DNA of 32,969 nucleotides from an uncultured Bacteroidota bacterium (GCA_903851365.1 CAINOB010000080.1:1-32969), one strand, 5' to 3'. Positions 22,971 through 32,569 are shown, numbered from the stretch's first letter. Made by a program: numbers and translations. Notes: generated from the sequence alone by a model not told the origin.

Positions 22971-25900
22971 ATGTCTTACGGCTCCAAAATATCACCCCCT
23001 TCTAACTTACTTCACTTAAGATACTTATTACTAATTTCTGCCTTTTGCCTTCTGCCCTCTGCCTTAAAATCACAAAGTCAAAGGAAAGTTGTTCTGCCAG
23101 TTAAGTCTGATACACTGCATATTGATTCTCTTTCCATCGTGCCCAATTCATGGAAAGTATATCAAAAAGGAACCATACCATTTCCAGATAGCCTGTATAC
23201 CATCGACTGGGTCAAATCCCTTCTGATCCTCAAACCTGATACCCGATACCCGACACCCGACACCCTCCTGGTAAGTTACGAAGCCTACCCCTTCTCCCTC
23301 GCCAAAGTTTATCAGCATAAAAGCCCCGATTTTAACCGGATAAATCCACCTGTTTATCAGCTCCCCCCAGGACTGCAGGCCGGAGCAAAGTACGACCGAC
23401 TGGCCGAAGGTTCACTCCGAAGCAGCGGAAGTCTTTCGCGTGGAGTGTCAATGGGTAATACCCGTGATGCCTCGCTCACCTCAAACCTGAATTTACAGCT
23501 CGAAGGCAAACTGAATAAGGATTACCAGATTGAAGCCACCCTCACGGATGCAAACATGCCCGTACAGCCGGAAGGCAATACTCAGCAAATTCAGGAGTTC
23601 GACAAAGTTTTTATGCGCATATACAGTCAACGGAACGAGATCGTGGCTGGAGATTTCGATCTCCGGCCAGCCACCGGGTATTTTCTACAAATGAATAAAA
23701 GGGTGCAGGGTGCCCGGTTCACAATCACCAATACCATAAAATCGGACAAGGCCAGCTTCCGGACAAGTACCGGGGCTGCTGTGGTAAAAGGGAAATATGC
23801 ACGAAACCATATTCAGGGCAGCGAAGGGAATCAGGGGCCATATATGCTCACGGGATCAGCAGGCGAAACATATATCCAGATTATTGCTGGCAGCGAAAAA
23901 ATATATATCGATGGCCAACAGCTGATCCGGGGTGAAGAGTCGGATTATACCATTGATTACAATACTGCCGAGATCCGGTTTACCCCTAAGGTTCTCATCA
24001 CAAAAGACAAAAGGATCCAGGCGGAATTTGAATACACCGAGCGAAGTTATTCCCGCTTCCTTTTTTATAATGAAAATAGTTGGACCACAAAAAAAGGAAC
24101 CTGGTACCTGAACCTGTTTTCTGAAAATGATGCAAAAAACCAGCCGTTATTGCAGGACTTGACAGATGCCAACAAACAGCTTCTGGCTTCCATTGGCGAC
24201 AATTCCAACCTGGCGAGGGTAAGTGCTGTAAAAGAATCCTTGTTTCGAAACGACCGGGTTTTCTATAAAATGGCAGATACTACGGTACTTGGCGTGCGAT
24301 ATGACAGCGTTCTGATTCAAAGCTTTAATCCTGACAGCGCCAAGTACGAAGCGGGATTTTCATTTGTCGGTTCGGGAAATGGTCATTATGAACCTGTCCA
24401 GTCAACTGCCAATGGACGGGTGTTTCGATGGGTCGCTCCGGAAAATAGACTTCTGAAAGGAAGCTATGAGCCGGTCACCAAACTGGTTATGCCTCAGAGC
24501 AAACAGGTAATATCTGCAGGAACCCGCCAATCCTTGGGCAAACGCATGCGCCTTGAAATGGAATGGTCATTGACACGTAATGATAAGAACACCTTCTCTT
24601 CATTGGATGATGGAAATAATACCGGACTGGGCATGAGGACCAATATTACGAGAAGAGACATCCTTAAACCAGATAGTAGCTTGATCCTCAACTCATTTAT
24701 CAATTATCGATTCACCGGATTGCAATTCGATCCGGTGGAGCGCTTTCGCGAAGTAGAATTTGAACGCGACTGGAACCTGGCAGCTGATGGGGTGAAACAG
24801 CAGGAGAACTTTATTGAATCAGGACTAAGCCTTTCGGGCAAGGATAGTCTCCAGGCCTCCTACAGGCTCGAATACCTGAATCTGCGAACCAGCTATTCTG
24901 GATTCAGGCAGTTTACCAATGGCCGCCTCCACGGCAAAAAATGGGAGGCAACCTGGTCAGGGAGCTACCTTCTCTCATCAGACTCTTACCGGAATACCGC
25001 ATTTTTAAGGCACAACGTTCGTTATCGCCGCAACTGGGGTAAGGTGAATGTTGTGTTAGCTGAAAATGCCGAGAATAACCAATGGCAGAAAACCGGAAAT
25101 GACACTTTGCTTGGAAACAGTCAGGCATTTCAGGAATTCAGCCTCGAGGCAGCCCAAAAAAAGAATGAACGACAACCCTGGATGGTCAGGATCAGCGAAC
25201 GTACCGATAAGCTGCCGGTAGCCAGTCAGCTCATATCAAATTCCCGGGCCTGGGACGCAGAATCGTGGTTCGACCTTTGCAAGAATCCAGCTATGCCGTT
25301 TCGGGCAGGCATCCATATCCGCGCCCTCGAAGCCGATTCAGGGAACCTTACCAGCGGGGAAACAGGTAAAACCGTGACCGGAAGAATCGATAACCGCTGG
25401 CAAGCCTGGAAAGGGCTTCTCCGGTCACAAACATTCCTGGAAGTTGGATCAGGATACGACCGTAAGCCTGAGTATTCTTATCTTGAAGTAGCCGCCGGAC
25501 AAGGCTATTATACCTGGAAAGACTATAACAATAACGGTATCAAGGAATTAAATGAATTTGAAACCGCCTTCTTTAAAGATCAGGCATCCTATATCAGGAT
25601 ATTCCGGCTAGGCACAGAATTCATCCCTACCCTGGTTGATCGGTTTAATCAGGTCTTTACCCTTCAGCCAAAAAAAGGTTTTGCTGCCCGCTTTACCAGT
25701 CAGCTCGCTTATCGTATCGATAAAAAAACTCCAAGGGGTGATTATTGGTTCCTGATAAATCCCTTTACAAATAATCCATCGGATCAGCGGCTCATCAACC
25801 TCAACTCTCAATTACGGCATACCCTGTCATTCAATCGTTCCGGTCAGAAATTCAATGCCGACCTGGTAACCCAGAAGCTGGCTACCCGCACTACACTTCT

Positions 25901-26441
25901 CAATGGCGCTGACGGACAGGTTATCTGGTCGAATTCACTTTTATTGAGATACCGTTTTCACCCGTCATGGCAATTGAATTCAACCAGCGACTGGTCGAGG
26001 AAAGAGTCGATTTCTGAATTCTTTGCTGCGCGTAATTATATGCTGGTCAGTCAATCGCAACTGCTCCGGATTGAATGTCAGGCAAACTCAAATTTCAGGG
26101 TCGAGATGGATTGGGAAATCAGATCTGAAAAAAATAAAACCGATGCGAGTAGTCTTTTGTCCAACCGGATCGAATCTGTATTTACTGCACAAATACCGGA
26201 AAAAGGGCAGATCAGCCTTTCGGTTCAATATGTCAATGTGAAATTCGACGGGCTGGCAGATTCTCCTTCCGGATATGCCATGCTCCGGGGATTTGGTAAT
26301 GGCAATAATGGTGTCGCACAACTATCGGCACGATATAAACTTGGAAAAAACCTGGTCCTCGAAGGAGTTTATGAAGGCAGGATCGTTAAAGGAGGCAAAC
26401 CCATTCACAGCGCACAGCTCCAGGTGCGGGCAGTATTTTAG
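22971..26441 (+). CDS. Large predicted outer-membrane beta-barrel protein, function unknown
   Basis: A 1156-residue protein. An N-terminal signal peptide (about residues 17-37, LRYLLLISAFCLLPSALKSQ) is followed by a soluble region. Next comes a conserved-looking block, GSLSRGVSMGNTRDASLTSNL (about 152-172) with DANMPVQPEGNTQQIQEFDKV and GDFDLRPATGYFLQMNKRVQG. A segment ending TIDYNTAEIRFTPKVLITKDKRI follows, then some 750 residues of alternating strands rich in aromatic girdles and Arg/Asn turns, ending QLQVRAVF, a barrel-type C-terminus. I do not recognise the family; the size suggests a very large pore or assembly protein. No upstream alternative start exists, and no ATG, GTG or TTG occurs between the ATG and the signal core. 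Repeat DNA encodes residues 23-32 and 88-98. It ends overlapping ald tail to tail by four bases. Confidence 0.7.
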   Translation: MSYGSKISPPSNLLHLRYLLLISAFCLLPSALKSQSQRKVVLPVKSDTLHIDSLSIVPNSWKVYQKGTIPFPDSLYTIDWVKSLLILKPDTRYPTPDTLLVSYEAYPFSLAKVYQHKSPDFNRINPPVYQLPPGLQAGAKYDRLAEGSLRSSGSLSRGVSMGNTRDASLTSNLNLQLEGKLNKDYQIEATLTDANMPVQPEGNTQQIQEFDKVFMRIYSQRNEIVAGDFDLRPATGYFLQMNKRVQGARFTITNTIKSDKASFRTSTGAAVVKGKYARNHIQGSEGNQGPYMLTGSAGETYIQIIAGSEKIYIDGQQLIRGEESDYTIDYNTAEIRFTPKVLITKDKRIQAEFEYTERSYSRFLFYNENSWTTKKGTWYLNLFSENDAKNQPLLQDLTDANKQLLASIGDNSNLARVSAVKESLFRNDRVFYKMADTTVLGVRYDSVLIQSFNPDSAKYEAGFSFVGSGNGHYEPVQSTANGRVFRWVAPENRLLKGSYEPVTKLVMPQSKQVISAGTRQSLGKRMRLEMEWSLTRNDKNTFSSLDDGNNTGLGMRTNITRRDILKPDSSLILNSFINYRFTGLQFDPVERFREVEFERDWNLAADGVKQQENFIESGLSLSGKDSLQASYRLEYLNLRTSYSGFRQFTNGRLHGKKWEATWSGSYLLSSDSYRNTAFLRHNVRYRRNWGKVNVVLAENAENNQWQKTGNDTLLGNSQAFQEFSLEAAQKKNERQPWMVRISERTDKLPVASQLISNSRAWDAESWFDLCKNPAMPFRAGIHIRALEADSGNLTSGETGKTVTGRIDNRWQAWKGLLRSQTFLEVGSGYDRKPEYSYLEVAAGQGYYTWKDYNNNGIKELNEFETAFFKDQASYIRIFRLGTEFIPTLVDRFNQVFTLQPKKGFAARFTSQLAYRIDKKTPRGDYWFLINPFTNNPSDQRLINLNSQLRHTLSFNRSGQKFNADLVTQKLATRTTLLNGADGQVIWSNSLLLRYRFHPSWQLNSTSDWSRKESISEFFAARNYMLVSQSQLLRIECQANSNFRVEMDWEIRSEKNKTDASSLLSNRIESVFTAQIPEKGQISLSVQYVNVKFDGLADSPSGYAMLRGFGNGNNGVAQLSARYKLGKNLVLEGVYEGRIVKGGKPIHSAQLQVRAVF
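23037..23065. repeat. GCC/TTTT-type repeat encoding a signal peptide core
   Basis: TTCTGCCTTTTGCCTTCTGCCC followed by TCTGCCTTA: three heptamer-like units in frame, translating as SAFCLLPSAL, the hydrophobic core of the signal peptide of the 1156-residue protein. Confidence 0.65.
23232..23266. repeat. ACCCGA/ACCTGA repeat in frame in the large outer-membrane protein gene
   Basis: Units ACCTGAT, ACCCGAT, ACCCGAC, ACCCGAC follow each other and encode KPDTRYPTPDT. It is the same family as the intergenic copy at 3046-3082. Confidence 0.65.
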
Positions 26442-27652
26442 AAAGCTGACAGTAAAAGATCAATGTCTTTGGATGTAATTCCGAATTGATTACTTATCAG
26501 CTCGTTAGTCAAAATTCCGTTATACATGTAAACTCCCTGTCTTACTCCCAGATCATCCTTAATCAGCTGCAGGATTCCCCCACACCTTCCTTTGTCGAGT
26601 AACAGTGGCATAAGCACATTGCTGAGTGCTATGGAAGCCGTTCTTGCTACTTTAGCCGGAAGGTTTGGCACCATATAGTGAACCACACCATGACGGATAA
26701 ATACAGGCTGCTCAAGCGAAGTATAGATGCCGGTCTCAAAACTGGAACCCTGATCAACATGGATGTCTATCACCACAGAACCGGGTTTCATCGACATGAT
26801 CAGATCTTCTGGGACCAGGTAAAACGAATCCTGATGTAAACGCTGCAAAGTACTGATAACCAGATCGGCAGTTTCAAAGGCTTTTTTAAGCACCGGCGGA
26901 TGCATCACCGATGTAAATATCTCCTGACCAATAAAATGCTTGAGCGACCTCAGATTAGTGATCGAGCGATCGAACACCTTAACAATTGCACCCATTCCGA
27001 GTGCTGTCCGGGCAGCAGTTTCCGCAGCAGTTCCGGCACCAAGGATAACGACCTCCGCCGGGGTAATACCGGTGATACCACCCAGCAGTATGCCTTTACC
27101 ATTACCTTCGCTTCCAAGCAATCCTGAACCGATATTTACAGCAACCGTTCCGGCAATCTCACACATCGACCTAAGCACAGGAACCTCCTGGGCCTCATCC
27201 TTGATCAGCTCAAAAGCGATTGCAGTAACCTTGTGCCGGATTAAATCCTGGAAATAAGTCTCATCGCGCGTTGCCAGATGCAAGCTGGTGATGATTGTTT
27301 TTCCCGGCGCCAGCAAATCAATTTCCGCTTTGGTTAATGGTGATACTTTAAGAATGATTGATGCTTCGAAAATGGAAGACTTATTATCCAGCAATTCTCC
27401 GCCAGCTTCTGAATAATCATGGTCCGAGAATTTTGGCCCTTTGCCGGCACCACGCTCAATCAATACCCGATGTCCGTTCTCAACCAACAGATGCACCGCC
27501 TGGGGGGTCAAAGAGATCCGGGTTTCAAGAGGATCATTTTCCCCCGGCAGCCCTATGACAAAATGTTTCCCCTTTTTCTCACGATCCAGGGTTTCTTCCT
27601 TGGGCATCATTCCATGCTGAAAGAAAGATGAGGGTTTTCCAGACTCTTCCAT
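26438..27652 (-). CDS. ald: Alanine dehydrogenase
   Basis: A 404-residue protein of the alanine dehydrogenase / transhydrogenase alpha family, which interconverts L-alanine and pyruvate plus ammonia with NAD. The start is set at ATG 27652 because homologs begin with a short tail and HG-MMPKEETL; 11 upstream codons are open. The substrate-binding N-domain shows GENDPLETRISLTPQAVHLLVENGH and SLHLA. The nucleotide-binding domain begins VVILGAGTAAETAARTALGMGA and continues IVKVFDRS. It includes MKPGSVVIDIHVDQGSSFET and ends with a helical C-terminus. It follows tsaE by 59 bp on the same strand and may be the last gene of the porW-porX-tsaE run. It is convergent with the large outer-membrane protein gene, the stop regions overlapping. 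Confidence 0.9.
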   Translation of the reverse strand: MEESGKPSSFFQHGMMPKEETLDREKKGKHFVIGLPGENDPLETRISLTPQAVHLLVENGHRVLIERGAGKGPKFSDHDYSEAGGELLDNKSSIFEASIILKVSPLTKAEIDLLAPGKTIITSLHLATRDETYFQDLIRHKVTAIAFELIKDEAQEVPVLRSMCEIAGTVAVNIGSGLLGSEGNGKGILLGGITGITPAEVVILGAGTAAETAARTALGMGAIVKVFDRSITNLRSLKHFIGQEIFTSVMHPPVLKKAFETADLVISTLQRLHQDSFYLVPEDLIMSMKPGSVVIDIHVDQGSSFETGIYTSLEQPVFIRHGVVHYMVPNLPAKVARTASIALSNVLMPLLLDKGRCGGILQLIKDDLGVRQGVYMYNGILTNELISNQFGITSKDIDLLLSAF

Positions 27653-27711
27653 AGTGTTTTTAATCACCTGTGTTAAGAAGAGCAATTTACAAAATATCCC
27701 TATAACCTGTT

Positions 27712-28140
27712 CTATTCCGGAATTTCAATCCTGATGGTTCTGCTGCTATCCGGGTTTTCATGCATATGCACATTTACCACAGTCGCGGGCAATAATTCTT
27801 CAATCTTTCCGGGCCACTCAATCAGGCACCATGCACCGCTGTCGAAATACTCATCGATGCCAAAATCCAGAGCCTCACTGATTTTGTTGATCCGGTAAAA
27901 ATCAAAATGAAACACAACCCCTTGATCACCCGGATATTCATTGACTATAGCAAAGGTCGGACTCGTTACCTCTGTTTTAACTCCAAGGGTCCTGCAGATT
28001 GACCGAATCAGGGTGGTTTTACCCACCCCCATATCTCCATAAAAGGCCAATATTTTATCTACACCGGCAGCTTTAATCAAATTGTCAGCTATACCGTTCA
28101 GGTCGGACAAGCGCCTGGCCTGGAAAACCAACTCTTTCAT
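27712..28140 (-). CDS. tsaE: tRNA threonylcarbamoyladenosine biosynthesis ATPase TsaE
   Basis: A 142-residue P-loop protein needed for the t6A modification at position 37 of tRNAs that read ANN codons, acting with TsaB and TsaD. The Walker A motif is GDMGVGKTT (35-43), followed by TSPTFAIVNEYPG and VFHFDFYRI, both characteristic of TsaE. The start at ATG 28140 gives the normal family length and lies 7 bp after the porX stop; a longer open frame runs back into porX and is unlikely to be used. The position between porX and ald on one strand suggests a shared transcript. Confidence 0.93.
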   Translation of the reverse strand: MKELVFQARRLSDLNGIADNLIKAAGVDKILAFYGDMGVGKTTLIRSICRTLGVKTEVTSPTFAIVNEYPGDQGVVFHFDFYRINKISEALDFGIDEYFDSGAWCLIEWPGKIEELLPATVVNVHMHENPDSSRTIRIEIPE

Positions 28141-28147
28141 AAAATCA

Positions 28148-29704
28148 TCACTTCGGCTGAAGAACAATAAAAGGAACCAGCATCTCCTCCAGGCTGATAC
28201 CGCCATGTTGGAAGGTATTCCGGTAATATTTTACATAATGGTTGTAATTATTCGGATACGCGAAGAAATCAGCGCCGGTAGCAAAAATATAGCTGCTGCT
28301 GACATTCGACTTAGGCAATTGAATCTCCTCTGGGCGTGTAATCTCAAACACTTCCTTGGGATTATAATTCAGATTCTTCCCTTGCTTATACCGGAGATTC
28401 GTAGTTGTCATCTTATCGCCAATCACCTTAACCGGATCTTCCACCATCGTGGTTCCATGATCAGTGGTAATCACAACCGTAACTTTTTTCTTGGCCAGCT
28501 CCCTAAGTAACTCGAGTAATGGAGAATGAATAAACCAGGTATGCGTAAGCGTACGGTACGAGGCTTCATCATTAGCCAGTTCACGAATCATATTAGTCTC
28601 TGTCCGGGCGTGCGAGAGCATATCCACAAAATTATACACTAATACAGATAAAGGCATGTTCGTCAGCTCATTAGGATGCTCAACCCATTTTTTTCCTGCC
28701 CGGTTGGTACTGATTTTATCATACACAAACTTGTCGGGAATTTTCAAACGCTGCATCAGGCTCCTGAGTAGCTCTTCTTCATGCATGTTCTTGCTGCCTT
28801 CCTCATAGTCCTCCATCCAGATATCAGGAAACATTTTGGAAATGGCCAACGGCATCAAACCTGCAAAAAGGCTGTTTCTAGCATATTGTGTGGCAGTCGG
28901 AAGGATAGAAAAATAAATCTCATCCTGCTCAACGGTGTAGTTTTCCGAAATCACCGGCTCCAGAACTTTCCATTGATCATACCTGAGGTTATCAATTACC
29001 ATTACCACTACGGGCAAATTCCGGGAGAGTAAAGGGAAAATCTTATGTTTCATGATGTCAGGTGAGAAAACCGGCCTCTTACCGAAATCTTTGGTAAACC
29101 AGCTGACATAATTTTTCCTGATGAAACGGATAAAATTCTGATTCGCTTCAGCCTTCTGCATCCTGAAAACCTCATCCATCGGAGTTTCCAGCGACTCTTT
29201 AAGCTCAAGCTCCCAATACACAAGTTTTTTATAAACCTGTATCCAATCCTCCCAGGAAAGGCTTTCACTGATCTGCATTCCAATCTTTCCAAATTCAGTC
29301 TGATAGGTCGAAGTCGTTTTTTCGCTGATCAGGCGCTTGGTATCCACAAACTTTTTTATAGTCAGGAGAACCTGTTTTGGATTCACTGGTTTTATAAGGT
29401 AATCGGCAATTTTCGAGCCGATAGCTTCATCCATGATATCCTCTTCTTCACTTTTCGTGATCATTACCACAGGAATGTTCGGCCTGATGGTCTTAATCCT
29501 GCTCAGGACCTGTAATCCTGTGAGCCCCGGCATATTCTCGTCCAGAAAGATCAGATCAAACTCGCGTTCCATCACGCGTTGGATCGCATCTTCACCATTA
29601 TTCGCAGTTACAACCTCGAAACCTTTGCCCTGAAGAAGCAGGATATGAGGCATCAGAAGGTCGATCTCGTCATCAGCCCACAGAATGGAAACGGATTTAG
29701 TCAT
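28148..29704 (-). CDS. porX: T9SS regulator PorX (response regulator with PglZ phosphatase domain)
   Basis: A 518-residue two-domain protein. The N-terminal CheY-like receiver has the acidic pair Asp11/Asp12, phosphoacceptor Asp55 (LIFLDENMPG), Thr83 and Lys105 (LIKPVNPK). After a helical linker (120-210), an alkaline-phosphatase superfamily PglZ domain shows VMVIDNLRYDQW (Asp238), LPTATQYARNSLF (Thr270 or Thr272, the nucleophile region) and TTDHGT. In Porphyromonas gingivalis PorX pairs with the histidine kinase PorY and controls T9SS genes with the ECF factor SigP. Its phosphatase domain acts on nucleotide second messengers. It lies 5 bases after porW and 7 before tsaE, so they are very probably one operon. 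Confidence 0.93.
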   Translation of the reverse strand: MTKSVSILWADDEIDLLMPHILLLQGKGFEVVTANNGEDAIQRVMEREFDLIFLDENMPGLTGLQVLSRIKTIRPNIPVVMITKSEEEDIMDEAIGSKIADYLIKPVNPKQVLLTIKKFVDTKRLISEKTTSTYQTEFGKIGMQISESLSWEDWIQVYKKLVYWELELKESLETPMDEVFRMQKAEANQNFIRFIRKNYVSWFTKDFGKRPVFSPDIMKHKIFPLLSRNLPVVVMVIDNLRYDQWKVLEPVISENYTVEQDEIYFSILPTATQYARNSLFAGLMPLAISKMFPDIWMEDYEEGSKNMHEEELLRSLMQRLKIPDKFVYDKISTNRAGKKWVEHPNELTNMPLSVLVYNFVDMLSHARTETNMIRELANDEASYRTLTHTWFIHSPLLELLRELAKKKVTVVITTDHGTTMVEDPVKVIGDKMTTTNLRYKQGKNLNYNPKEVFEITRPEEIQLPKSNVSSSYIFATGADFFAYPNNYNHYVKYYRNTFQHGGISLEEMLVPFIVLQPK

Positions 29705-29709
29705 TTGGA

Positions 29710-32526
29710 TTATTCTTTCAGATAATTATCGCGGAAGAACTGAGAATATTGGAATACATTTTTACTCTTATACAACCTGGTGTAATTATCCTTTGAGATG
29801 ATAAAATGCCTGTAATCAGTCTCTTTCATCTCTTCAAACACCTTTGGATCTGTGACGATGGCCTTATAGTAGTCCATCCCTACCTTTTTATTGGTGAAAT
29901 TCTTCACGGTAATAATCTGCATATCCCCATCAAAAATCGTTGAGGTCACTTCAAAGAAGTCCTCGACAAATTTCTCAACATTGAAGTTGGAGATCCTGAA
30001 TTTCAGCTTTCCAATATCAACAGCTGAATTAGAGATAATAATAACATAAAAATGGGTTGCGGGGTCATCTTTGAAAAACTCTAGATTAACCTGATCCTTT
30101 GAACCATCCACCTGACCCACCTGCACTTTCTTCGCGACTTTTGAGCCAGCAGCACTCGAAGGACCTTTCTGGATATAGCTCAACAGGTTTTTTGCAGGAT
30201 CAGATACCTCGCTGCTCGGATATTTAAATAACAGATCATTGAGCGATTTCACCAAACCAGCTGTATCCGCCGGGTTCAGCTTGGCAAAAGCCATAATTCT
30301 GAGTAACCCGAATTTGTCACGAATCGGATTCACTTTAAAGGCAGTATCAGCCTTTACGCAATTTGCGAGAACACTGGCATATGATTTCCCATTATAATCC
30401 TGATAAGTCTTTTCATAAAACTTCATCACATTGGCTTTCTCCTCATCAAGCTCCTTGAAATAATCTGGGTTGCTGATAATTTTTGCCGAACGGCTTTCGG
30501 GGAATTTTTTCAGGATCAGGTCCTTGTATTTTTTCACCTCGGTATCCTTCTTGAGGGCAGTATATATCTGGTAGATATTATAATAGGAAAACAATAACCG
30601 TTCATCCTCAGGGAACCTCTGATTCAGCCAGTCAAAATAATAGATGGCATCGTTTGGCCGGTTCAGTTCATCTTTAAAAATCTTTCCTGCATTGAGGTAG
30701 GCTTGGGCAATCCTCTTATTCGATTCCCTCAGCAGTGTGTCATTCAGTGGAAGATCGTTCATATAAAACTCCCGCTGATTAGGTTTGAAAGTATTCGTTT
30801 TTGTGCTCACCGCAGGGGTCGAAATCTCACCAGTTTCACCTTCAGAGGTAAGGTCACCTGCCTCGGATATCACCTTTTTGTTCGACCTTCGCCAGTTATC
30901 TTCCAACTTTCGTCGACCCCAGTATTTTACGAATTCAATGGCTCCAAAACTGATTGCCGCCGGATTGTAAAAATACCAGTTCGTGGCACCTCCAATGGAA
31001 TTGCTGTTTCCCCCGGCAAATTCATTGGCAATTGCATTGTTGACTCCACCTTGGTTGCCGGCATTCATCGATGATCCTCCTTGGCGGTTCTGACCAAAGG
31101 TTCCCCGGTTATTCATGCCGGTCATGGAACCCATTCCATTCATTCTGCCGGATTGTACATTGAGTCGCTCTTCTTCCTTTGCCGCCTTAATGGAATCTTC
31201 CTTATGCTGAGCCACACTTACCAATTTGTTTATCAGCTTATCACGCTCAACCGGTGTCATCTTTGCTACGGTCTGTAAACTATCCTCGCGCTGGGCAAGG
31301 AAAAGGTTATCAGACAGAATTTTAATATTGCCGCCAAATGCGATAACTTTTTGATAATCAGGATAAGTATCGGGCAAAACCTGACTGCAGCTGTCGTAAT
31401 ACTGCCCTGCAGGGATATACTCGTTTTTTCCATAATAATAGGTTGCCAGTGCCAGATAGGAGATCCCCTTCTGCGATACGTTTGAGGTATTTGTCCAGAT
31501 GGATTTCTTATAATCCTTAACCCCTTCCACCGTCTTGCCCTGCTTCATTTCAAGCTCAGCCAAAGCATAGTATATCTGATCCTGATAATCTATATTCTTG
31601 GCATCCTTTAGCATTTTCATGAGTTCTTTTCGGATGGCATCCGACAGTGCTCCCCCCTGAAAGAGGCGGGCCCTGTTGATGCGGGCATTAAAAGCCATCT
31701 CATACGGTGGATTCTGTCCATTGACTATGGTATACCATTTTGAGGCATTAACCGAGTCTTTTTCTTTTTCGTAAACCTGACCCAAAACATAGCTTATCCT
31801 CGTCCTTTGCACTTTATCAGGAAATTTTAATGCGGATTTTTCCAGCAAGGGAATAGCAGTTGTAAAATCATTCTGCCGGAGATACCAGTCGGCATAAACA
31901 GCCTGAAGTTGAGGTTGAAGCTTTGAGCTGAATTTGGGGTCTCCTTGAAGTCGGTTCAATATCTGCTGGGATTCAGGATAATGCTTTAGTTCAAGTTGAG
32001 TCATTGCCAGCCACAGACTCGCTTCATCGGCTAGGCCACCATCCGGGAATTGGCTGAGAACATATTCAAGAGTTTCAACTGCCGGAAAAAAGTCTCGCTT
32101 ATAAAAATAAGCCTTGCCCATCAGCAAAAATGCGTCATCAATCCATTTCACATACTCGTTTTTTCGGTAAAATTCCTTCTCGCTGGCGCTTCTGGAACCC
32201 TTTTTCAATTTTGGCTTGGCTTTTATCGAGTGCATTCCGATAACCTTGGAACACTTCTTTATGGTTTTATCCATATCAGCCGAAATGATCCGGGCAGCTT
32301 CTTTGGAGCTATAGGTAAACAATGGCAATTGGCTGTTATAATCATCCTTAAAACTGGCTTCTCCCTTTTTAAGACCCTGGGTAAATGCATCATTTGCATT
32401 AAACAGAATATTATAATGCGAGGTAAGATTATGATAACTCCGTGTTACGACCGTATTCTTTTTGGTCGTACAGGAACCGATAATCAGCAGTATTATCGGG
32501 ATGGCAACACGAACTAACTTATTCAA
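29710..32526 (-). CDS. porW: T9SS lipoprotein PorW/SprE
   Basis: A 938-residue TPR lipoprotein. The signal peptide ends in the lipobox LLIIGSC, with Cys19 as lipidated residue. The start of the mature protein (YHNLTSHYNILFNANDAFTQGL) is followed by many TPR helices (about residues 115-420). A Gly/Asn/Met-rich spacer occupies about 460-512. The block TNWYFYNPAAISFG with WGRRKLEDNWRRSNK is a signature of the SprE/PorW family, and more TPR-like helices and a C-terminal domain follow. SprE is needed for gliding and type IX secretion in Flavobacterium, and PorW for T9SS function in Porphyromonas, where it helps link the trans-envelope complex to outer-membrane parts. It lies 5 bp upstream of porX; a promoter candidate is at 32570-32577. 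Confidence 0.9.
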   Translation of the reverse strand: MNKLVRVAIPIILLIIGSCTTKKNTVVTRSYHNLTSHYNILFNANDAFTQGLKKGEASFKDDYNSQLPLFTYSSKEAARIISADMDKTIKKCSKVIGMHSIKAKPKLKKGSRSASEKEFYRKNEYVKWIDDAFLLMGKAYFYKRDFFPAVETLEYVLSQFPDGGLADEASLWLAMTQLELKHYPESQQILNRLQGDPKFSSKLQPQLQAVYADWYLRQNDFTTAIPLLEKSALKFPDKVQRTRISYVLGQVYEKEKDSVNASKWYTIVNGQNPPYEMAFNARINRARLFQGGALSDAIRKELMKMLKDAKNIDYQDQIYYALAELEMKQGKTVEGVKDYKKSIWTNTSNVSQKGISYLALATYYYGKNEYIPAGQYYDSCSQVLPDTYPDYQKVIAFGGNIKILSDNLFLAQREDSLQTVAKMTPVERDKLINKLVSVAQHKEDSIKAAKEEERLNVQSGRMNGMGSMTGMNNRGTFGQNRQGGSSMNAGNQGGVNNAIANEFAGGNSNSIGGATNWYFYNPAAISFGAIEFVKYWGRRKLEDNWRRSNKKVISEAGDLTSEGETGEISTPAVSTKTNTFKPNQREFYMNDLPLNDTLLRESNKRIAQAYLNAGKIFKDELNRPNDAIYYFDWLNQRFPEDERLLFSYYNIYQIYTALKKDTEVKKYKDLILKKFPESRSAKIISNPDYFKELDEEKANVMKFYEKTYQDYNGKSYASVLANCVKADTAFKVNPIRDKFGLLRIMAFAKLNPADTAGLVKSLNDLLFKYPSSEVSDPAKNLLSYIQKGPSSAAGSKVAKKVQVGQVDGSKDQVNLEFFKDDPATHFYVIIISNSAVDIGKLKFRISNFNVEKFVEDFFEVTSTIFDGDMQIITVKNFTNKKVGMDYYKAIVTDPKVFEEMKETDYRHFIISKDNYTRLYKSKNVFQYSQFFRDNYLKE

Positions 32527-32569
32527 TATTCAGATATCAGTTTAATCCTTCTACATAACTTGCACAATG

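Noticed and set aside
28148-29704. PglZ domain as part of a BREX-type phage defence system
   Set aside because: The receiver domain, the length and the porW neighbour identify PorX; no other BREX genes are present.
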